Origin: Pseudomonadota bacterium
GTDB lineage: Bacteria; Pseudomonadota; Alphaproteobacteria; Acetobacterales; Acetobacteraceae
DNA: 64,000 bases
NCBI GenBank assembly: GCA_021818425.1
Contig: JAKAEC010000004.1
Span: forward strand, 20,237-84,236
Direction of reading: 5' to 3'
Program-made: the position numbers and the translations under genes
Part shown: positions 28,818 through 38,773 of the stretch, piece by piece
Layout: each line of letters starts with the position of its first letter
Numbering within the stretch: the stretch's first letter is position 1
Notes under the pieces: generated by a model
Databases searched by the model: none
What the model was told of the DNA's origin: nothing
What the model saw: the letters and a program-made list of their open reading frames with translations, nothing else

Positions 28818-29374
28818 GCGAGGCTACTGTCATTCAGAAGGCGGCACTGCGACGTTTGATGCTCGCTCGGCGTGCAACCCAGAGCCCTATGCTAGGCAAC
28901 ACCCTAGCAAAACACGTCCTGGAAAGTGGCATCATTCCGAACGATGCGGTGGTCGGCGGTTTTTTCCCTATGCGCGGCGAAATCGACATCATGCCGCTGC
29001 TGCACGCGCTGCACGCGCGCGGTCACCGGTTGGCGCTTCCGGAAACCCTGCCACCAGGCAAGGCACTACTCTTCCATGCATGGACACCTTCCACGCCCAT
29101 GCGGCCTGGCCGGTACAAAACCCAATACCCTGACACGCCGCCCCTTGCCCCGAATTTCCTGCTCGTGCCGTTGCTTGCTTTCGACGCACGCGGCCATCGG
29201 CTGGGTTACGGTGGCGGTTACTACGACCGCACCCTCGCAAGGCTTCCAAACGCCTTCTGGCTGGGCTGCGCCTATGCGACGCAGGCGGTGGAATGCATCC
29301 CCACCGAACCAACAGATCTTCCTCTGCATGCGGTCGCCACCGAGATTGGCATCACCTGGGCACGACAGGATTAA
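28814..29374 (+). CDS. 5-formyltetrahydrofolate cyclo-ligase
   Basis: FFPMRGEIDIMPLL, LVPLLAFDARGHRLGYGGGYYDRTLA; GTG start overlapping the previous gene. Confidence 0.92.
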   Translation: MSEATVIQKAALRRLMLARRATQSPMLGNTLAKHVLESGIIPNDAVVGGFFPMRGEIDIMPLLHALHARGHRLALPETLPPGKALLFHAWTPSTPMRPGRYKTQYPDTPPLAPNFLLVPLLAFDARGHRLGYGGGYYDRTLARLPNAFWLGCAYATQAVECIPTEPTDLPLHAVATEIGITWARQD

Positions 29375-29499
29375 AAGCTCAGTTTCGGCAAACCGCCTCG
29401 CAAGCACAGCCCATATTCTGGCAAGAAATTTGAAACTTGCGGCCATACCACCCGGGGGCGCAGCATACCGCTCTAATTAGGCGGATAAGGATCAGGATC

Positions 29500-29778
29500 A
29501 TGCCAAAACTTCTGGGGCCAGACGCACTCAAGACACTACCCGCGAACTGGCACCTGCGTCGGGACAGGAAAGCCATCGTGCAGGATTTCACTTTCAAGAC
29601 CTTCGCCGAGGCTTTCTCCTTCATGACACGCGTGGCGTTACTCGCGGAAAAGGTCGACCATCATCCAGACTGGTCGAATTCCTACAACAAAGTCAGTATA
29701 TCGCTTTCCTCGCATGATTCCGGCGGAGTAACACAAAAAGACGTGATGCTCGCTACGGCGATTAGTACTCTCATCTGA
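29500..29778 (+). CDS. phhB: 4a-hydroxytetrahydrobiopterin dehydratase
   Basis: [47 protein letters not shown]. Confidence 0.92.
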   Translation: MPKLLGPDALKTLPANWHLRRDRKAIVQDFTFKTFAEAFSFMTRVALLAEKVDHHPDWSNSYNKVSISLSSHDSGGVTQKDVMLATAISTLI

Positions 29779-29791
29779 CTGCCACGACAGG

Positions 29792-31189
29792 TTATTTGGC
29801 AGGCTTCACCGGCACCCAGCGCGGCCCCGGATTACTGCCGTCCTGCATCGCTCCCGTGATCAGGAACACAGCTGGATCCGCGCCCAGCGCCTCGACCTGT
29901 TTGCGAACATCCTGAGCCGTGATCACGACTATTCCGTTCACCTGCCGGATTACATTCCCCGCCACGATGCCAGCCTTTGCGGCCGGACCAGTGGCAGAGG
30001 TGATGGAAACGCCGTTGGCCGCCGGCTTGCCCGCCAACCCCAGGCCGTAGGCGCTCAGCGTCACCGGGACGGGTGGCGGCGTCTGGCGCTCGGCAATGCT
30101 TTCATCCTGCGCGGGTGGAGGGACAGCGATGACGAGCTGCGCTTGCCGCGCCGTGCCGTTACGGATGAAATCGACCTCCACACTTTGTCCCGCCTGATAC
30201 TCGGCCGTGCGGATGACCAGCGCCCGCGAATTGGCGATCTTTAAGCCGCCCAGAGCAGTGATCACATCTCCCGGCCGCAACACCGACGTGGCGGGCGAGT
30301 TTTGGAAAACAGCGCCAACAAGAACCCCTCTGGCATTGGGCAGTCTTAGAGCCGCCTGGATTTGCGGCGTGACTTCCTCGGTCCCTACGCCCAGCCAACC
30401 TCGCGTCATCTTGCCGCTATGCGCCAGCGCCTCGGCCACCGGCTCTGCCATGGCCGACGGGATAGAAAAGCCAATTCCGTCAGAGGTACCGTTGGGCGCA
30501 TAGATCGCCGAGTTTACGCCGATCACCTGTCCTTTTAGATTGAATAGCGGACCGCCGGAATTGCCCTTGTTGATAGCGGCGTCCGTCTGGATGAAATCAT
30601 CAAATTTGGTGTCGCCAATTTGCCGGTGCAGGGCGCTGACAATCCCTGCAGTGTTAGTGTTAGACATGCCGAACGGGTTGCCAACGGCTAGCACCCAATC
30701 TCCCACGCGAAGTTTTGCGGAATCGCCGAATCGCAGAAAGGGCAACGGATGCCCGGCATCCACTTTCAACACCGCTAAGTCAGCATCTTCGTCACGCCCT
30801 GCGATGATGGCGGGGTAAACCGTGCCGTCCGGGAAGGTCACGGTTACGTTATTGGCACCGTTCACCACATGGTTGTTGGTAAGAATGTAGCCAGAGGGAT
30901 CGAATACGAAGCCAGAGCCCAAAGACTCGACGGTTTTAGGCGGCGGAACCACGGTACTTGCGGCGTCGCCAGGGGTGTCTGCGGTAGGATGAAAAACGCT
31001 GGCACGGTCCTTGCCGCTACCACCATCCAGCGGCGGGTTCTTCGGCGCAGGCGCCATGGCGGCGATGCTGACCACGGCCGGCGCCACCTTGGCGGCAAGG
31101 GCCGCCATGGATGGAAGCAGCTCCGAGGCATTGGCCGCCGGTGCGGCAAGCAGTAACAGGACGGGAAGCACGCGCACCAAAATCTTCAT
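29792..31189 (-). CDS. DegP/HtrA-type periplasmic serine protease
   Basis: Signal peptide MKILVRVLPVLLLLAAPAANA; LTNNHVVNGA, DADLAVLKVD, NKGNSGGPLFNLKGQVIGVNSAI; PDZ domain(s). Confidence 0.94.
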   Translation of the reverse strand: MKILVRVLPVLLLLAAPAANASELLPSMAALAAKVAPAVVSIAAMAPAPKNPPLDGGSGKDRASVFHPTADTPGDAASTVVPPPKTVESLGSGFVFDPSGYILTNNHVVNGANNVTVTFPDGTVYPAIIAGRDEDADLAVLKVDAGHPLPFLRFGDSAKLRVGDWVLAVGNPFGMSNTNTAGIVSALHRQIGDTKFDDFIQTDAAINKGNSGGPLFNLKGQVIGVNSAIYAPNGTSDGIGFSIPSAMAEPVAEALAHSGKMTRGWLGVGTEEVTPQIQAALRLPNARGVLVGAVFQNSPATSVLRPGDVITALGGLKIANSRALVIRTAEYQAGQSVEVDFIRNGTARQAQLVIAVPPPAQDESIAERQTPPPVPVTLSAYGLGLAGKPAANGVSITSATGPAAKAGIVAGNVIRQVNGIVVITAQDVRKQVEALGADPAVFLITGAMQDGSNPGPRWVPVKPAK

Positions 31190-31253
31190 GCGGCAAGAGT
31201 GGCCAGAGCCGACGATCTTCGCAAGAGGGGTAGAGTGGTCTATCTCACAATCC

Positions 31254-32270
31254 ATGACCGAAGCAGAGATTCGCGATGCCCTCGCCCCGTTCAATATTGG
31301 CCGCCGCATAGACGGCGTGCATGTCCAGGATGGCCTTGTACAGGTCAGCCTTCGCGCCACCCGTGAGGAAGCAGCGGCGCTTGAACCCTTGCGCCGAGAT
31401 ATCGAGGCCCGTTTGAAGGCCATGCCTGGAGTACAGTCCGCCGCTGTGGTACTCACCGCTCATTCCGGCCAGCCCGCTGCCCCCGCAGCACCGGTGCAGG
31501 AACCGCCATTACTGCCGGGCGTGAAGCATATTGTCGCGGTGGCATCAGGCAAGGGCGGCGTTGGCAAATCAACTGTCGCGGTGAACCTCGCCGTAGCCCT
31601 AGCACAGCGCGGGCTTGCCGTTGGCCTGCTGGACGCGGATATCTACGGCCCCTCTCTACCAAAAATGCTCGGGCTGAGCTCCAGACCCGCCGTCCTGAAC
31701 AACATGATGCAGCCACTCACCGCTTTTGGGATCAAGGCGATGTCCATTGGTTTCATGGTGCCGGAGGACAAGGCAATGGTCTGGCGCGGGCCGATGGTGA
31801 TGGGCGCACTTAACCAGTTGCTTGGCCAAGTGAACTGGGGTGCACTAGATGTGCTAGTAGTGGACATGCCGCCTGGCACCGGAGATGCACAGTTGACAAT
31901 GGCACAGAAGGCTAAGCCCTCCGGTGCGGTTATCGTCTCTACCCCGCAGGACCTGGCCTTGATGGACGCACGGCGCGGCGTGCAGATGTTCAAACAGGTC
32001 GGCATCAACGTGCTCGGCGTGGTGGAGAACATGTCTTATTTCTGCTGCCCCAATTGTGGCCACCGCGCAGAGATTTTTGGTCACGGAGGGGCTAGAGCGG
32101 AGGCGCAGAAAATGGGCGTGCCATTCCTGGGCGAAGTGCCGCTAGAGCTTAGCGTTCGTGAGGCGGGGGATGTCGGCAAGCCGGTCACGGCGCTGGAGCC
32201 TGACAGCGCGGTGGCAGCGGGCTTCTGCCAAGTGGCCGAGGGCGTGGCCAAGGCCCTAGGGCTGCACTGA
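31254..32270 (+). CDS. Mrp/NBP35-family Fe-S carrier ATPase (ApbC-like)
   Basis: KGGVGKSTVAVNLAVALAQRG, GLLDADIYGPSLPKMLG, ENMSYFCCPNCGHRAEIFGHGG. Confidence 0.94.
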   Translation: MTEAEIRDALAPFNIGRRIDGVHVQDGLVQVSLRATREEAAALEPLRRDIEARLKAMPGVQSAAVVLTAHSGQPAAPAAPVQEPPLLPGVKHIVAVASGKGGVGKSTVAVNLAVALAQRGLAVGLLDADIYGPSLPKMLGLSSRPAVLNNMMQPLTAFGIKAMSIGFMVPEDKAMVWRGPMVMGALNQLLGQVNWGALDVLVVDMPPGTGDAQLTMAQKAKPSGAVIVSTPQDLALMDARRGVQMFKQVGINVLGVVENMSYFCCPNCGHRAEIFGHGGARAEAQKMGVPFLGEVPLELSVREAGDVGKPVTALEPDSAVAAGFCQVAEGVAKALGLH

Positions 32271-32278
32271 ATATTTTC

Positions 32279-32725
32279 ATGATGAGTGAGATAGGCTTCT
32301 ACCACCTTACCCGCACTGATGTTGCCGCGGCGCTGCCAACACTTCTGGGGCGTACCCTGGCAGCGGGTGAAAAGGCGGTGGTGGTATGTGCCGATGAACG
32401 CCAGATGGAGGCGCTGGATAATGCGCTCTGGCAATGCCAAAGTCCTGACTGGCTGCCCCACGGCACTGCCCAAACTCCTCACCCCGAATGGCAACCAATT
32501 TATTTGACGACGGCACCAAAAAACCCCGCAGGAGCGCGCTTCCTGTTCCGCACAGGCGGCGTGGAAACGCCACCCGAGCCCTACACGCGCGTGTTCGACC
32601 TGTTCGACGGCAACAGCGAGGCAGAAACCCTCGCTGCCCGACAGCGCTGGCGCGTTGCCAAGGAGGCGGGCCACAGTCTTACTTATTGGAAACAAGAAAA
32701 CAGTGGCTGGGTGAAGGCTGGGTAA
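32279..32725 (+). CDS. holC: DNA polymerase III subunit chi
   Basis: FYHLTRTDVAAALPTLLGRTLAAGEKAVVVCADERQMEALDNALW...RVFDLFDGNSEAETLAARQRW. Confidence 0.9.
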   Translation: MMSEIGFYHLTRTDVAAALPTLLGRTLAAGEKAVVVCADERQMEALDNALWQCQSPDWLPHGTAQTPHPEWQPIYLTTAPKNPAGARFLFRTGGVETPPEPYTRVFDLFDGNSEAETLAARQRWRVAKEAGHSLTYWKQENSGWVKAG

Positions 32726-33076
32726 TCAGTGGCCCGGTCGCACAATTTTCTGCCATCCGCATGTTTGGAAATGCCGCGCACTGTATGAGTGCCGCCCGCT
32801 GCATGGACAGCTTAAGCACTGAATGGTTCTGGAGATGCACCCATCCCCAGATCATGGCCAAGGGCAACCGAGCGCTCGGCTTCCGTGGCTGACGACCCAG
32901 CAATACAGCGCCGAGGAGATTCCAGCAGCGTGGATAGATGCTACACGCAACCACATGCAGTTGGGCAGGAATCTGCCCCCCACAAGACACCCGTCGCGCC
33001 GCTCGCTGGATTTCCGGCGGACGGCCGAGTTTGTTATTGCAGATAAGCCGCCATACCGGCCAAAGGTAGGCGGACC

Positions 33077-33583
33077 TTAACCCGCGAAAGCGCTTTCCAC
33101 TTCGGCCCACTCCTTCGTCCAAGACGGCGGGTCCTGCTGCGGCACGGCGTTCAGTACCGTCGTTGGTGGAACCAGTCGGCCCTCCTTTGTAAACGCCGCG
33201 CGAACCACGGCCCCGCAAGCCACTCCTTCGGGAACGCTGAATACTTGTTGCACGTAAATCCAGCGTTCGTCCCAACCAAGCACGTTGGTTGCCAAACTAA
33301 AACGCACGAAGGGCGCAACCGGCCGACGAAAGCGTAATGCCGCGCCGCCTAACACCATCCCCAGCTTCTGCCGGTGCATCTGCCGCCATACGCCGGAACG
33401 CAGAAGCATGTCCACACGACCCAGATCCATCAGCGCCAGATAACGTGAATTGGTCATGTGTAGGTTCAGGTCCAAATCAAGCGGCCAGACCCGAAAGCTG
33501 AGAGCGAACACCTCATTCACCCCCAGCTTCGGCCGCCGCCAAGCGCCCAAAATAACGCTCAGAAGCCGGAAAATGAGGTTCAT
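33077..33583 (-). CDS. Acyl-CoA thioesterase-like (hotdog-fold) protein
   Basis: WPLDLDLNLHMTNSRYLALMDLGRVDMLLRSG hotdog motif. Confidence 0.82.
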   Translation of the reverse strand: MNLIFRLLSVILGAWRRPKLGVNEVFALSFRVWPLDLDLNLHMTNSRYLALMDLGRVDMLLRSGVWRQMHRQKLGMVLGGAALRFRRPVAPFVRFSLATNVLGWDERWIYVQQVFSVPEGVACGAVVRAAFTKEGRLVPPTTVLNAVPQQDPPSWTKEWAEVESAFAG

Positions 33584-35208
33584 GCGCTCTGCTTGTCCTG
33601 CGCTTCGGCCACCAATTCTTTGCGGGAAAGCTTGCCTACCACGGTTTTCGGCAGCGCAGTACGGAACTCAATCCATTTCGGCCGTTCTACCGGGGAAAGA
33701 CGCTCGGCCAAAAAAGTCTGCAATTCCGCCTCGGTAATCTGTATGGCATCTCGAAGTCTTACGTAAGCTTTGGGTACTTGGCCGCGCTTGGCATCCGGCA
33801 CGCCAATCACTACTGCCTCCAGCACCGCCGGATGCTGGTAGAGCGCATCCTCGACCATGCGCGGATATACGTTGTAACCACCTGAAATAATTAAATCTTT
33901 AATCCGGTCAACCAAGAAGATATAACCATCCTCGTCGATATACCCCACATCGCCGGTGCGTAGTGCACCGTCGATGAATACCTTCTTCGTCTCGTCCGCG
34001 TTGTTCCAATAACCCAGCATCACTTGCGGGCCACGCACACAAACTTCACCACGCTCGCCCTGCGCTACGATACGGAAAGGATCATCCAACGCTCGAATTT
34101 CCACGGTTGTCTCATCCAAGGGCAGACCGATGGAGCCATCGCGCACTGCACCAAATAGATTGGCCGCCACCACGGGCGAGGCTTCGGAGAGCCCATATCC
34201 TTCAACCAGTTGACAGCCGGAGAGCTGCTCGAAGCGCGTTCGGATTTCGGCGGGCAACGGCGCGGCACCGGAAACGCAAAAGCGGATGGAGGCCAGTTCC
34301 CATTTTTCTTTTGCAGCTGCCTCGTTGATATTTGCATATATGGTTGGCACGCCGGGGAAGAAAAGCGGTTTAGTGCGCGCCAACGTCTTGCGTAGCAATT
34401 CCTTTTCGTAACGCGGCAGCAGAATCATATTCAAGCCCAGCGCCGTGGAAAGATTCATAGCCACCGTCATCGCAAACACGTGAAACAATGGCACGAGAGT
34501 GAGCATACCAGAACCTGGCGGAATCTCAGGCAGCCTCCTGGCTACCTGCGCGCAATTAGCGGTGAGGTTGGCATGGCTCAGCATCGCTGCTTTCGGAATT
34601 CCGGTGGTGCCGCCGGTGTATTGCAGAACTGCTACATCCTCTAAAGGGTTGCAGGTTACAGGACGCGGCGCAGCGCCTGGTGCCACCAGCGCACTGAAAG
34701 AAACGTGCCTTGCATCCACCGGGATGTCAGCCAAGCTCTTGCGTTTTGTCAGCCAGAAACCAAAGCGTTTCAAGGGGTCCAGACATCCCAGTATCGAACC
34801 AACAATGAGATGGCTCAGCGACCCGTCCGCCACGATAGGTGCAAATTTCTCGTATAGATCTCTTACATCTAGCGTCACCGCAATGCGTGCGCCGCTGTCC
34901 GCTAAAAAATGTCGAATCTCGCTTTCCGCATAAAGCGGGCTGAGGTTTACTACCACACCACCCGCTTGCAAAATGCCATAGTAACAGACAACATAATAAG
35001 GCGTGTTCGGTAGACACAAGGCTACGCGAGTACCTTTTATCACGCCCAGACGCTGAAAGCCCGCCGCCGCACGTGAAACTTGCTGGCCCAACTCCGCATA
35101 GCTCGTGCGCTTGCCCAAAAAATCCATAGCCGTAACGCCAGGAAACCGCGCCACGACCTCACTTAGAAGGGCGTTCACCGACTGAACCGGGATAGCCGTT
35201 GCCGTCAT
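33580..35208 (-). CDS. fadD: Long-chain-fatty-acid--CoA ligase
   Basis: LQYTGGTTGIPKAAMLSHANL, GYGLSEASPVV, LRTGDVGYIDEDGYIFLVDRIKDLIISGGYNVYPRMVED. Start at MTATAIPVQ (35208). Confidence 0.92.
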   Translation of the reverse strand: MTATAIPVQSVNALLSEVVARFPGVTAMDFLGKRTSYAELGQQVSRAAAGFQRLGVIKGTRVALCLPNTPYYVVCYYGILQAGGVVVNLSPLYAESEIRHFLADSGARIAVTLDVRDLYEKFAPIVADGSLSHLIVGSILGCLDPLKRFGFWLTKRKSLADIPVDARHVSFSALVAPGAAPRPVTCNPLEDVAVLQYTGGTTGIPKAAMLSHANLTANCAQVARRLPEIPPGSGMLTLVPLFHVFAMTVAMNLSTALGLNMILLPRYEKELLRKTLARTKPLFFPGVPTIYANINEAAAKEKWELASIRFCVSGAAPLPAEIRTRFEQLSGCQLVEGYGLSEASPVVAANLFGAVRDGSIGLPLDETTVEIRALDDPFRIVAQGERGEVCVRGPQVMLGYWNNADETKKVFIDGALRTGDVGYIDEDGYIFLVDRIKDLIISGGYNVYPRMVEDALYQHPAVLEAVVIGVPDAKRGQVPKAYVRLRDAIQITEAELQTFLAERLSPVERPKWIEFRTALPKTVVGKLSRKELVAEAQDKQSA

Positions 35209-35209
35209 C

Positions 35210-35683
35210 TCAGCCTCCTGCGCAGGGTGCCAACGCCATAGCCGGACGAGTCCAGACTTCGGAACGGCCAAGTAGCGGAATTCCGACGTAGCCGCGCACA
35301 TGCAGCACGCCATCCGTCGCCATATACATTATGCAATGATAGGTTTTGCCATTTTCAGGATCGTAGACCCAGCCGCCTCGCCAGCCACCTTCGCCATCCG
35401 ACACAAAACCGCCCAGAACAGAAAGCCCGCAGAGCGTCCTGCCTCGGAGCGCGACATCGGGGTTGCGACTATCGGTTTTGGGCTTGCCAGTCGAATCCAG
35501 AGGCACGCGCAGCCATTCGATCTTGCCACACAAACTGCCCCCGCATCGCAAAATCTCAATCCCGGCCTTACCGGTGTGGTCAAGCCACCAGCCCACAGGG
35601 GTATTATCCGCCCAGGCCGGCTGGCAAGCCCAGGCAAAACAGATCAAGGCCAGGAAGATTTTCGCGTGGCATTTGAAAGCCAT
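35210..35683 (-). CDS. DUF2147 domain-containing exported protein
   Basis: PVGWWLDHTGKAGIEILRCGGSLCGKIEWLRVP...YDPENGKTYHCIMYMATDGVLHVRGYVGIPLLGRSEVWTR. Confidence 0.85.
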   Translation of the reverse strand: MAFKCHAKIFLALICFAWACQPAWADNTPVGWWLDHTGKAGIEILRCGGSLCGKIEWLRVPLDSTGKPKTDSRNPDVALRGRTLCGLSVLGGFVSDGEGGWRGGWVYDPENGKTYHCIMYMATDGVLHVRGYVGIPLLGRSEVWTRPAMALAPCAGG

Positions 35684-35833
35684 CTCTTGCTTTTCATCCC
35701 TATTTGGTGTTTTATGTGCACAATACGTTAGGCATCAGCCCTATACAACAGCTAATGACAACAAAATTAGAAAACGACGAACAAAGAAAAATAGCTCGAC
35801 AGCACTAACAAGCTGAGGAGGAATAACAATACA

Positions 35834-37168
35834 ATGAAAACCGAACCTTCCGTGAAACGACATTCGCTTGCCGCATCCATGCTCGGTGTCGTCGCTTGCC
35901 TTGGCCTCACGCAAGCGGCGTACGCCTCGGGTTTTGGCCTGCGGGAGAGTTCGGCTGACGCGCTGGGAAATGCGTTCACAGGAGGCGAGGCCAAAGCCTA
36001 TGACGCCGGCACCGTCTGGGCCAACCCGGCCGGCATGGCGCTGCTGCAGCAGAATGAGTTTGATGGCGATGTAAGTTATATCGGCCCCTCAGCTACATTT
36101 TCGGGCTATAACACTAACCCGCTCACCGGCGGTACTGTCAACGGCGTGCAGGGTGGCAATGCAGTCGCACCTGCGGCCTCTGGTGCTCTGTTCGGCGTTC
36201 TGGCTCTGGCACCAGACTGGAGGCTCGGCTTTTCCGTCACCAACCCTTATGGTGAGCGCACATCCTACCCCAGCAACTTCGTCGGCCGCTATCAGAGCCT
36301 CGTCTCTAGCATCACCGGCATCGATTTTGATCTCGCCATGTCCTACAAGTTCAACAACCATGTCTCCGTCGGAGGCGGTCCGGTTTTTGAATATTTCGAT
36401 GCACGGCTCACTCAGGCACTGAACGTGCCAGTGCTAAGCGCTGCCACCGGCCAGGATCCGATTGCCGATGTCTACGGCAGCGATGTCGGGATTGGCTATA
36501 ATCTTGGGATCCTCTACAGAATTGACAACGCGACGCGCATCGGCATCGATTATCATTCCCGCATCCGCCATGATATCATGGGCACACAGCGGATTACTGT
36601 TCCGACAATCTATTCCGCGCTGAGCCCCGCCACAGCTGCGCTGCTGAACGCAGGCAACAGCAGTGCCAGCACCACCATCACCATGCCAGATTCGGTGGAT
36701 ATGGGGGTTTATCACCAGATTACGCCGGCATGGGCGGTCATGGGCAGCTTGCAGTGGACCCATTGGGCGCTACTCAACAGCATACATGTAACGCCCACAA
36801 ATGGCTATCCGGGCACTACAATTTACGAGAACTGGCGCAATACGTGGTTTCTGGGCATCGGCACCAATTATCAGCTAACCGACCGGATCATGCTACAGGC
36901 TGGCTTCGCCTTCGATGAATCTCCAGTTACGAATTCCAACCGCACCTCTCGCGTACCAGATGCCAACCACTACGACCTTGGCATGGGCGTGCAATACAAG
37001 ATCACCCCGGCGGCGACATTCGACTTTGCCTACTGCCATGTATTCTCACCGGGCGGCAGCATCAATAGCACTGCCTCCAGCACACTGCCAACACCCAGCG
37101 GCACACTTATTGGCAGCTACGCGATCTCGGATAATTCCATGACCGCCGGTGTGACAATGAAGTTCTGA
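35834..37168 (+). CDS. fadL: Outer membrane protein transport protein, FadL/OmpP1 family
   Basis: ASGFGLRESSADALGNAFTGGEAKAYDAGTVWANPAGMALL; C-terminal aromatic F. Confidence 0.9.
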   Translation: MKTEPSVKRHSLAASMLGVVACLGLTQAAYASGFGLRESSADALGNAFTGGEAKAYDAGTVWANPAGMALLQQNEFDGDVSYIGPSATFSGYNTNPLTGGTVNGVQGGNAVAPAASGALFGVLALAPDWRLGFSVTNPYGERTSYPSNFVGRYQSLVSSITGIDFDLAMSYKFNNHVSVGGGPVFEYFDARLTQALNVPVLSAATGQDPIADVYGSDVGIGYNLGILYRIDNATRIGIDYHSRIRHDIMGTQRITVPTIYSALSPATAALLNAGNSSASTTITMPDSVDMGVYHQITPAWAVMGSLQWTHWALLNSIHVTPTNGYPGTTIYENWRNTWFLGIGTNYQLTDRIMLQAGFAFDESPVTNSNRTSRVPDANHYDLGMGVQYKITPAATFDFAYCHVFSPGGSINSTASSTLPTPSGTLIGSYAISDNSMTAGVTMKF

Positions 37169-37184
37169 ATACGTGAGGGCCAGG

Positions 37185-37640
37185 ATGCCGAATCGCGACT
37201 CTCTCTATACGGTTACACAGCTGGGCGCTGAGCTTGGCATCACGGTGCGGACGCTATACTTCTACGAAGCGCAGGGGCTTATCTCACCTCGCCGCGCAGG
37301 TAACACACGCGTCTATTCGCAACGCGACCGCGCGCGCATGATCCTTATTTTGCGCGGCAAGCGGCTTGGCTTCTCGATTAAAGAGATCAAAGAATATCTT
37401 GAGCTTTACGATACCGACCCTACGCATGGGCAGCAGACAAGGGTACTTCTGAAAGCCGTGCAGAACCGCATCCACAGGCTAGAAGAGCAACGTCACGCTT
37501 TGGATGAGACGCTTGCCGAATTGCGCAGCATCGTGCTGCAATGTGAAGAAGCGCTAGCGACGGCGGCCCGACCCACCTCGGCGTCGAAACCCAGCCAATC
37601 GAGAAAAGCCGCCTCCAAAACGATCGGGAGATCACCGTGA
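37185..37640 (+). CDS. MerR-family transcriptional regulator
   Basis: YTVTQLGAELGITVRTLYFYEAQGLISPRRAGNTRVYSQRDRARM. Confidence 0.92.
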   Translation: MPNRDSLYTVTQLGAELGITVRTLYFYEAQGLISPRRAGNTRVYSQRDRARMILILRGKRLGFSIKEIKEYLELYDTDPTHGQQTRVLLKAVQNRIHRLEEQRHALDETLAELRSIVLQCEEALATAARPTSASKPSQSRKAASKTIGRSP

Positions 37641-38773
37641 CCCAAGCCGTTATCGCGGGCTATGCCCGCTCCCCCTTTACCCTCGCCAACAAGGGCGCCC
37701 TAGCCCGCACCCGCCCTGACGACATCGCAGCCGAGCTCATCGCCGACCTCGTTGCCCGCACGGGCGTTATTCCGTCCGATTTAGAGGCTGTCATCGTCGG
37801 CTGCGCCTTTCCCGAAGGCGAGCAGGGCCTGAATATCGCCCGGCTGGTTGGACTTCATGCCGGCCTGCCACAATCCGTCGGCGGCTACACAGTGAATCAT
37901 TTCTGCGGCTCGTCTATGCAGGCAATACACATAGCCGCCGGGCATATCGCTACTGGCTCTGGCGAAGTGTTCATCGCCGCTGGGGTTGAGAGCATGAGCC
38001 GCGTGCCGATGATGGGCTTCAACCCGCTGCCCAACCCAGCCCTCTACGCTAAGCTTCCCGCCGCCTATATGAGCATGGGCGAAACTGCTGAGAACGTAGC
38101 AAAGAAATGGAACATCTCCCGTGCCGAGCAGGAGGCGTTCGCGGTGGAAAGCCAACGCCGTGCCGCCGCCGCTGCCATCGCCGGAAACTTCAAGGACGAG
38201 ATCGTCCCGATCACCACCAAATCCGGCAAGGTGGAAGTGGATGGCTGTCCACGGCCCGAAACTACGGCCGAGGGTCTAGCTGACTTAAAGCCCGCCTTCA
38301 GTACCGACGGCTCCGTTACCGCCGGCACCTCCTCACCACTCACTGACGGCGCCTCCGCCGTGCTGGTCTGCTCGGAAGATTATGCTGCCAGACATGGCCT
38401 CAAGCCGCTGGCGCGCCTCGTCTCTGCAGCAACCGCGGGCTGCGCGCCGGAAATCATGGGCATCGGTCCCGTTGTCGCCACCAAAAAGGCGCTGGCGCGA
38501 GCTGGCCTCTCCGTATCGGACCTCGACGTGGTGGAGCTGAACGAAGCCTTCGCCTCCCAGTCGCTGGCCTGCATCCGTGATCTTGGGCTGGACTCGAAAA
38601 AAGTGAATATCGATGGTGGTGCCATAGCACTTGGCCATCCGCTGGGTGCCACAGGCGCGCGCATAACCGGCAAAGCAGCATTGCTGCTGGCGCGCGTTGG
38701 CGGTCGCTATGCCTTGGCCACGCAATGCATCGGCGGTGGCCAGGGCATAGCGACCATTCTGGAGCGCGTATGA
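37637..38773 (+). CDS. fadA: Acetyl-CoA C-acyltransferase (3-ketoacyl-CoA thiolase)
   Basis: VNHFCGSSMQAIHIAAGHIATG, VELNEAFASQSLACIRDLG, GGAIALGHPLGATGARI. Confidence 0.94.
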   Translation: MTQAVIAGYARSPFTLANKGALARTRPDDIAAELIADLVARTGVIPSDLEAVIVGCAFPEGEQGLNIARLVGLHAGLPQSVGGYTVNHFCGSSMQAIHIAAGHIATGSGEVFIAAGVESMSRVPMMGFNPLPNPALYAKLPAAYMSMGETAENVAKKWNISRAEQEAFAVESQRRAAAAAIAGNFKDEIVPITTKSGKVEVDGCPRPETTAEGLADLKPAFSTDGSVTAGTSSPLTDGASAVLVCSEDYAARHGLKPLARLVSAATAGCAPEIMGIGPVVATKKALARAGLSVSDLDVVELNEAFASQSLACIRDLGLDSKKVNIDGGAIALGHPLGATGARITGKAALLLARVGGRYALATQCIGGGQGIATILERV

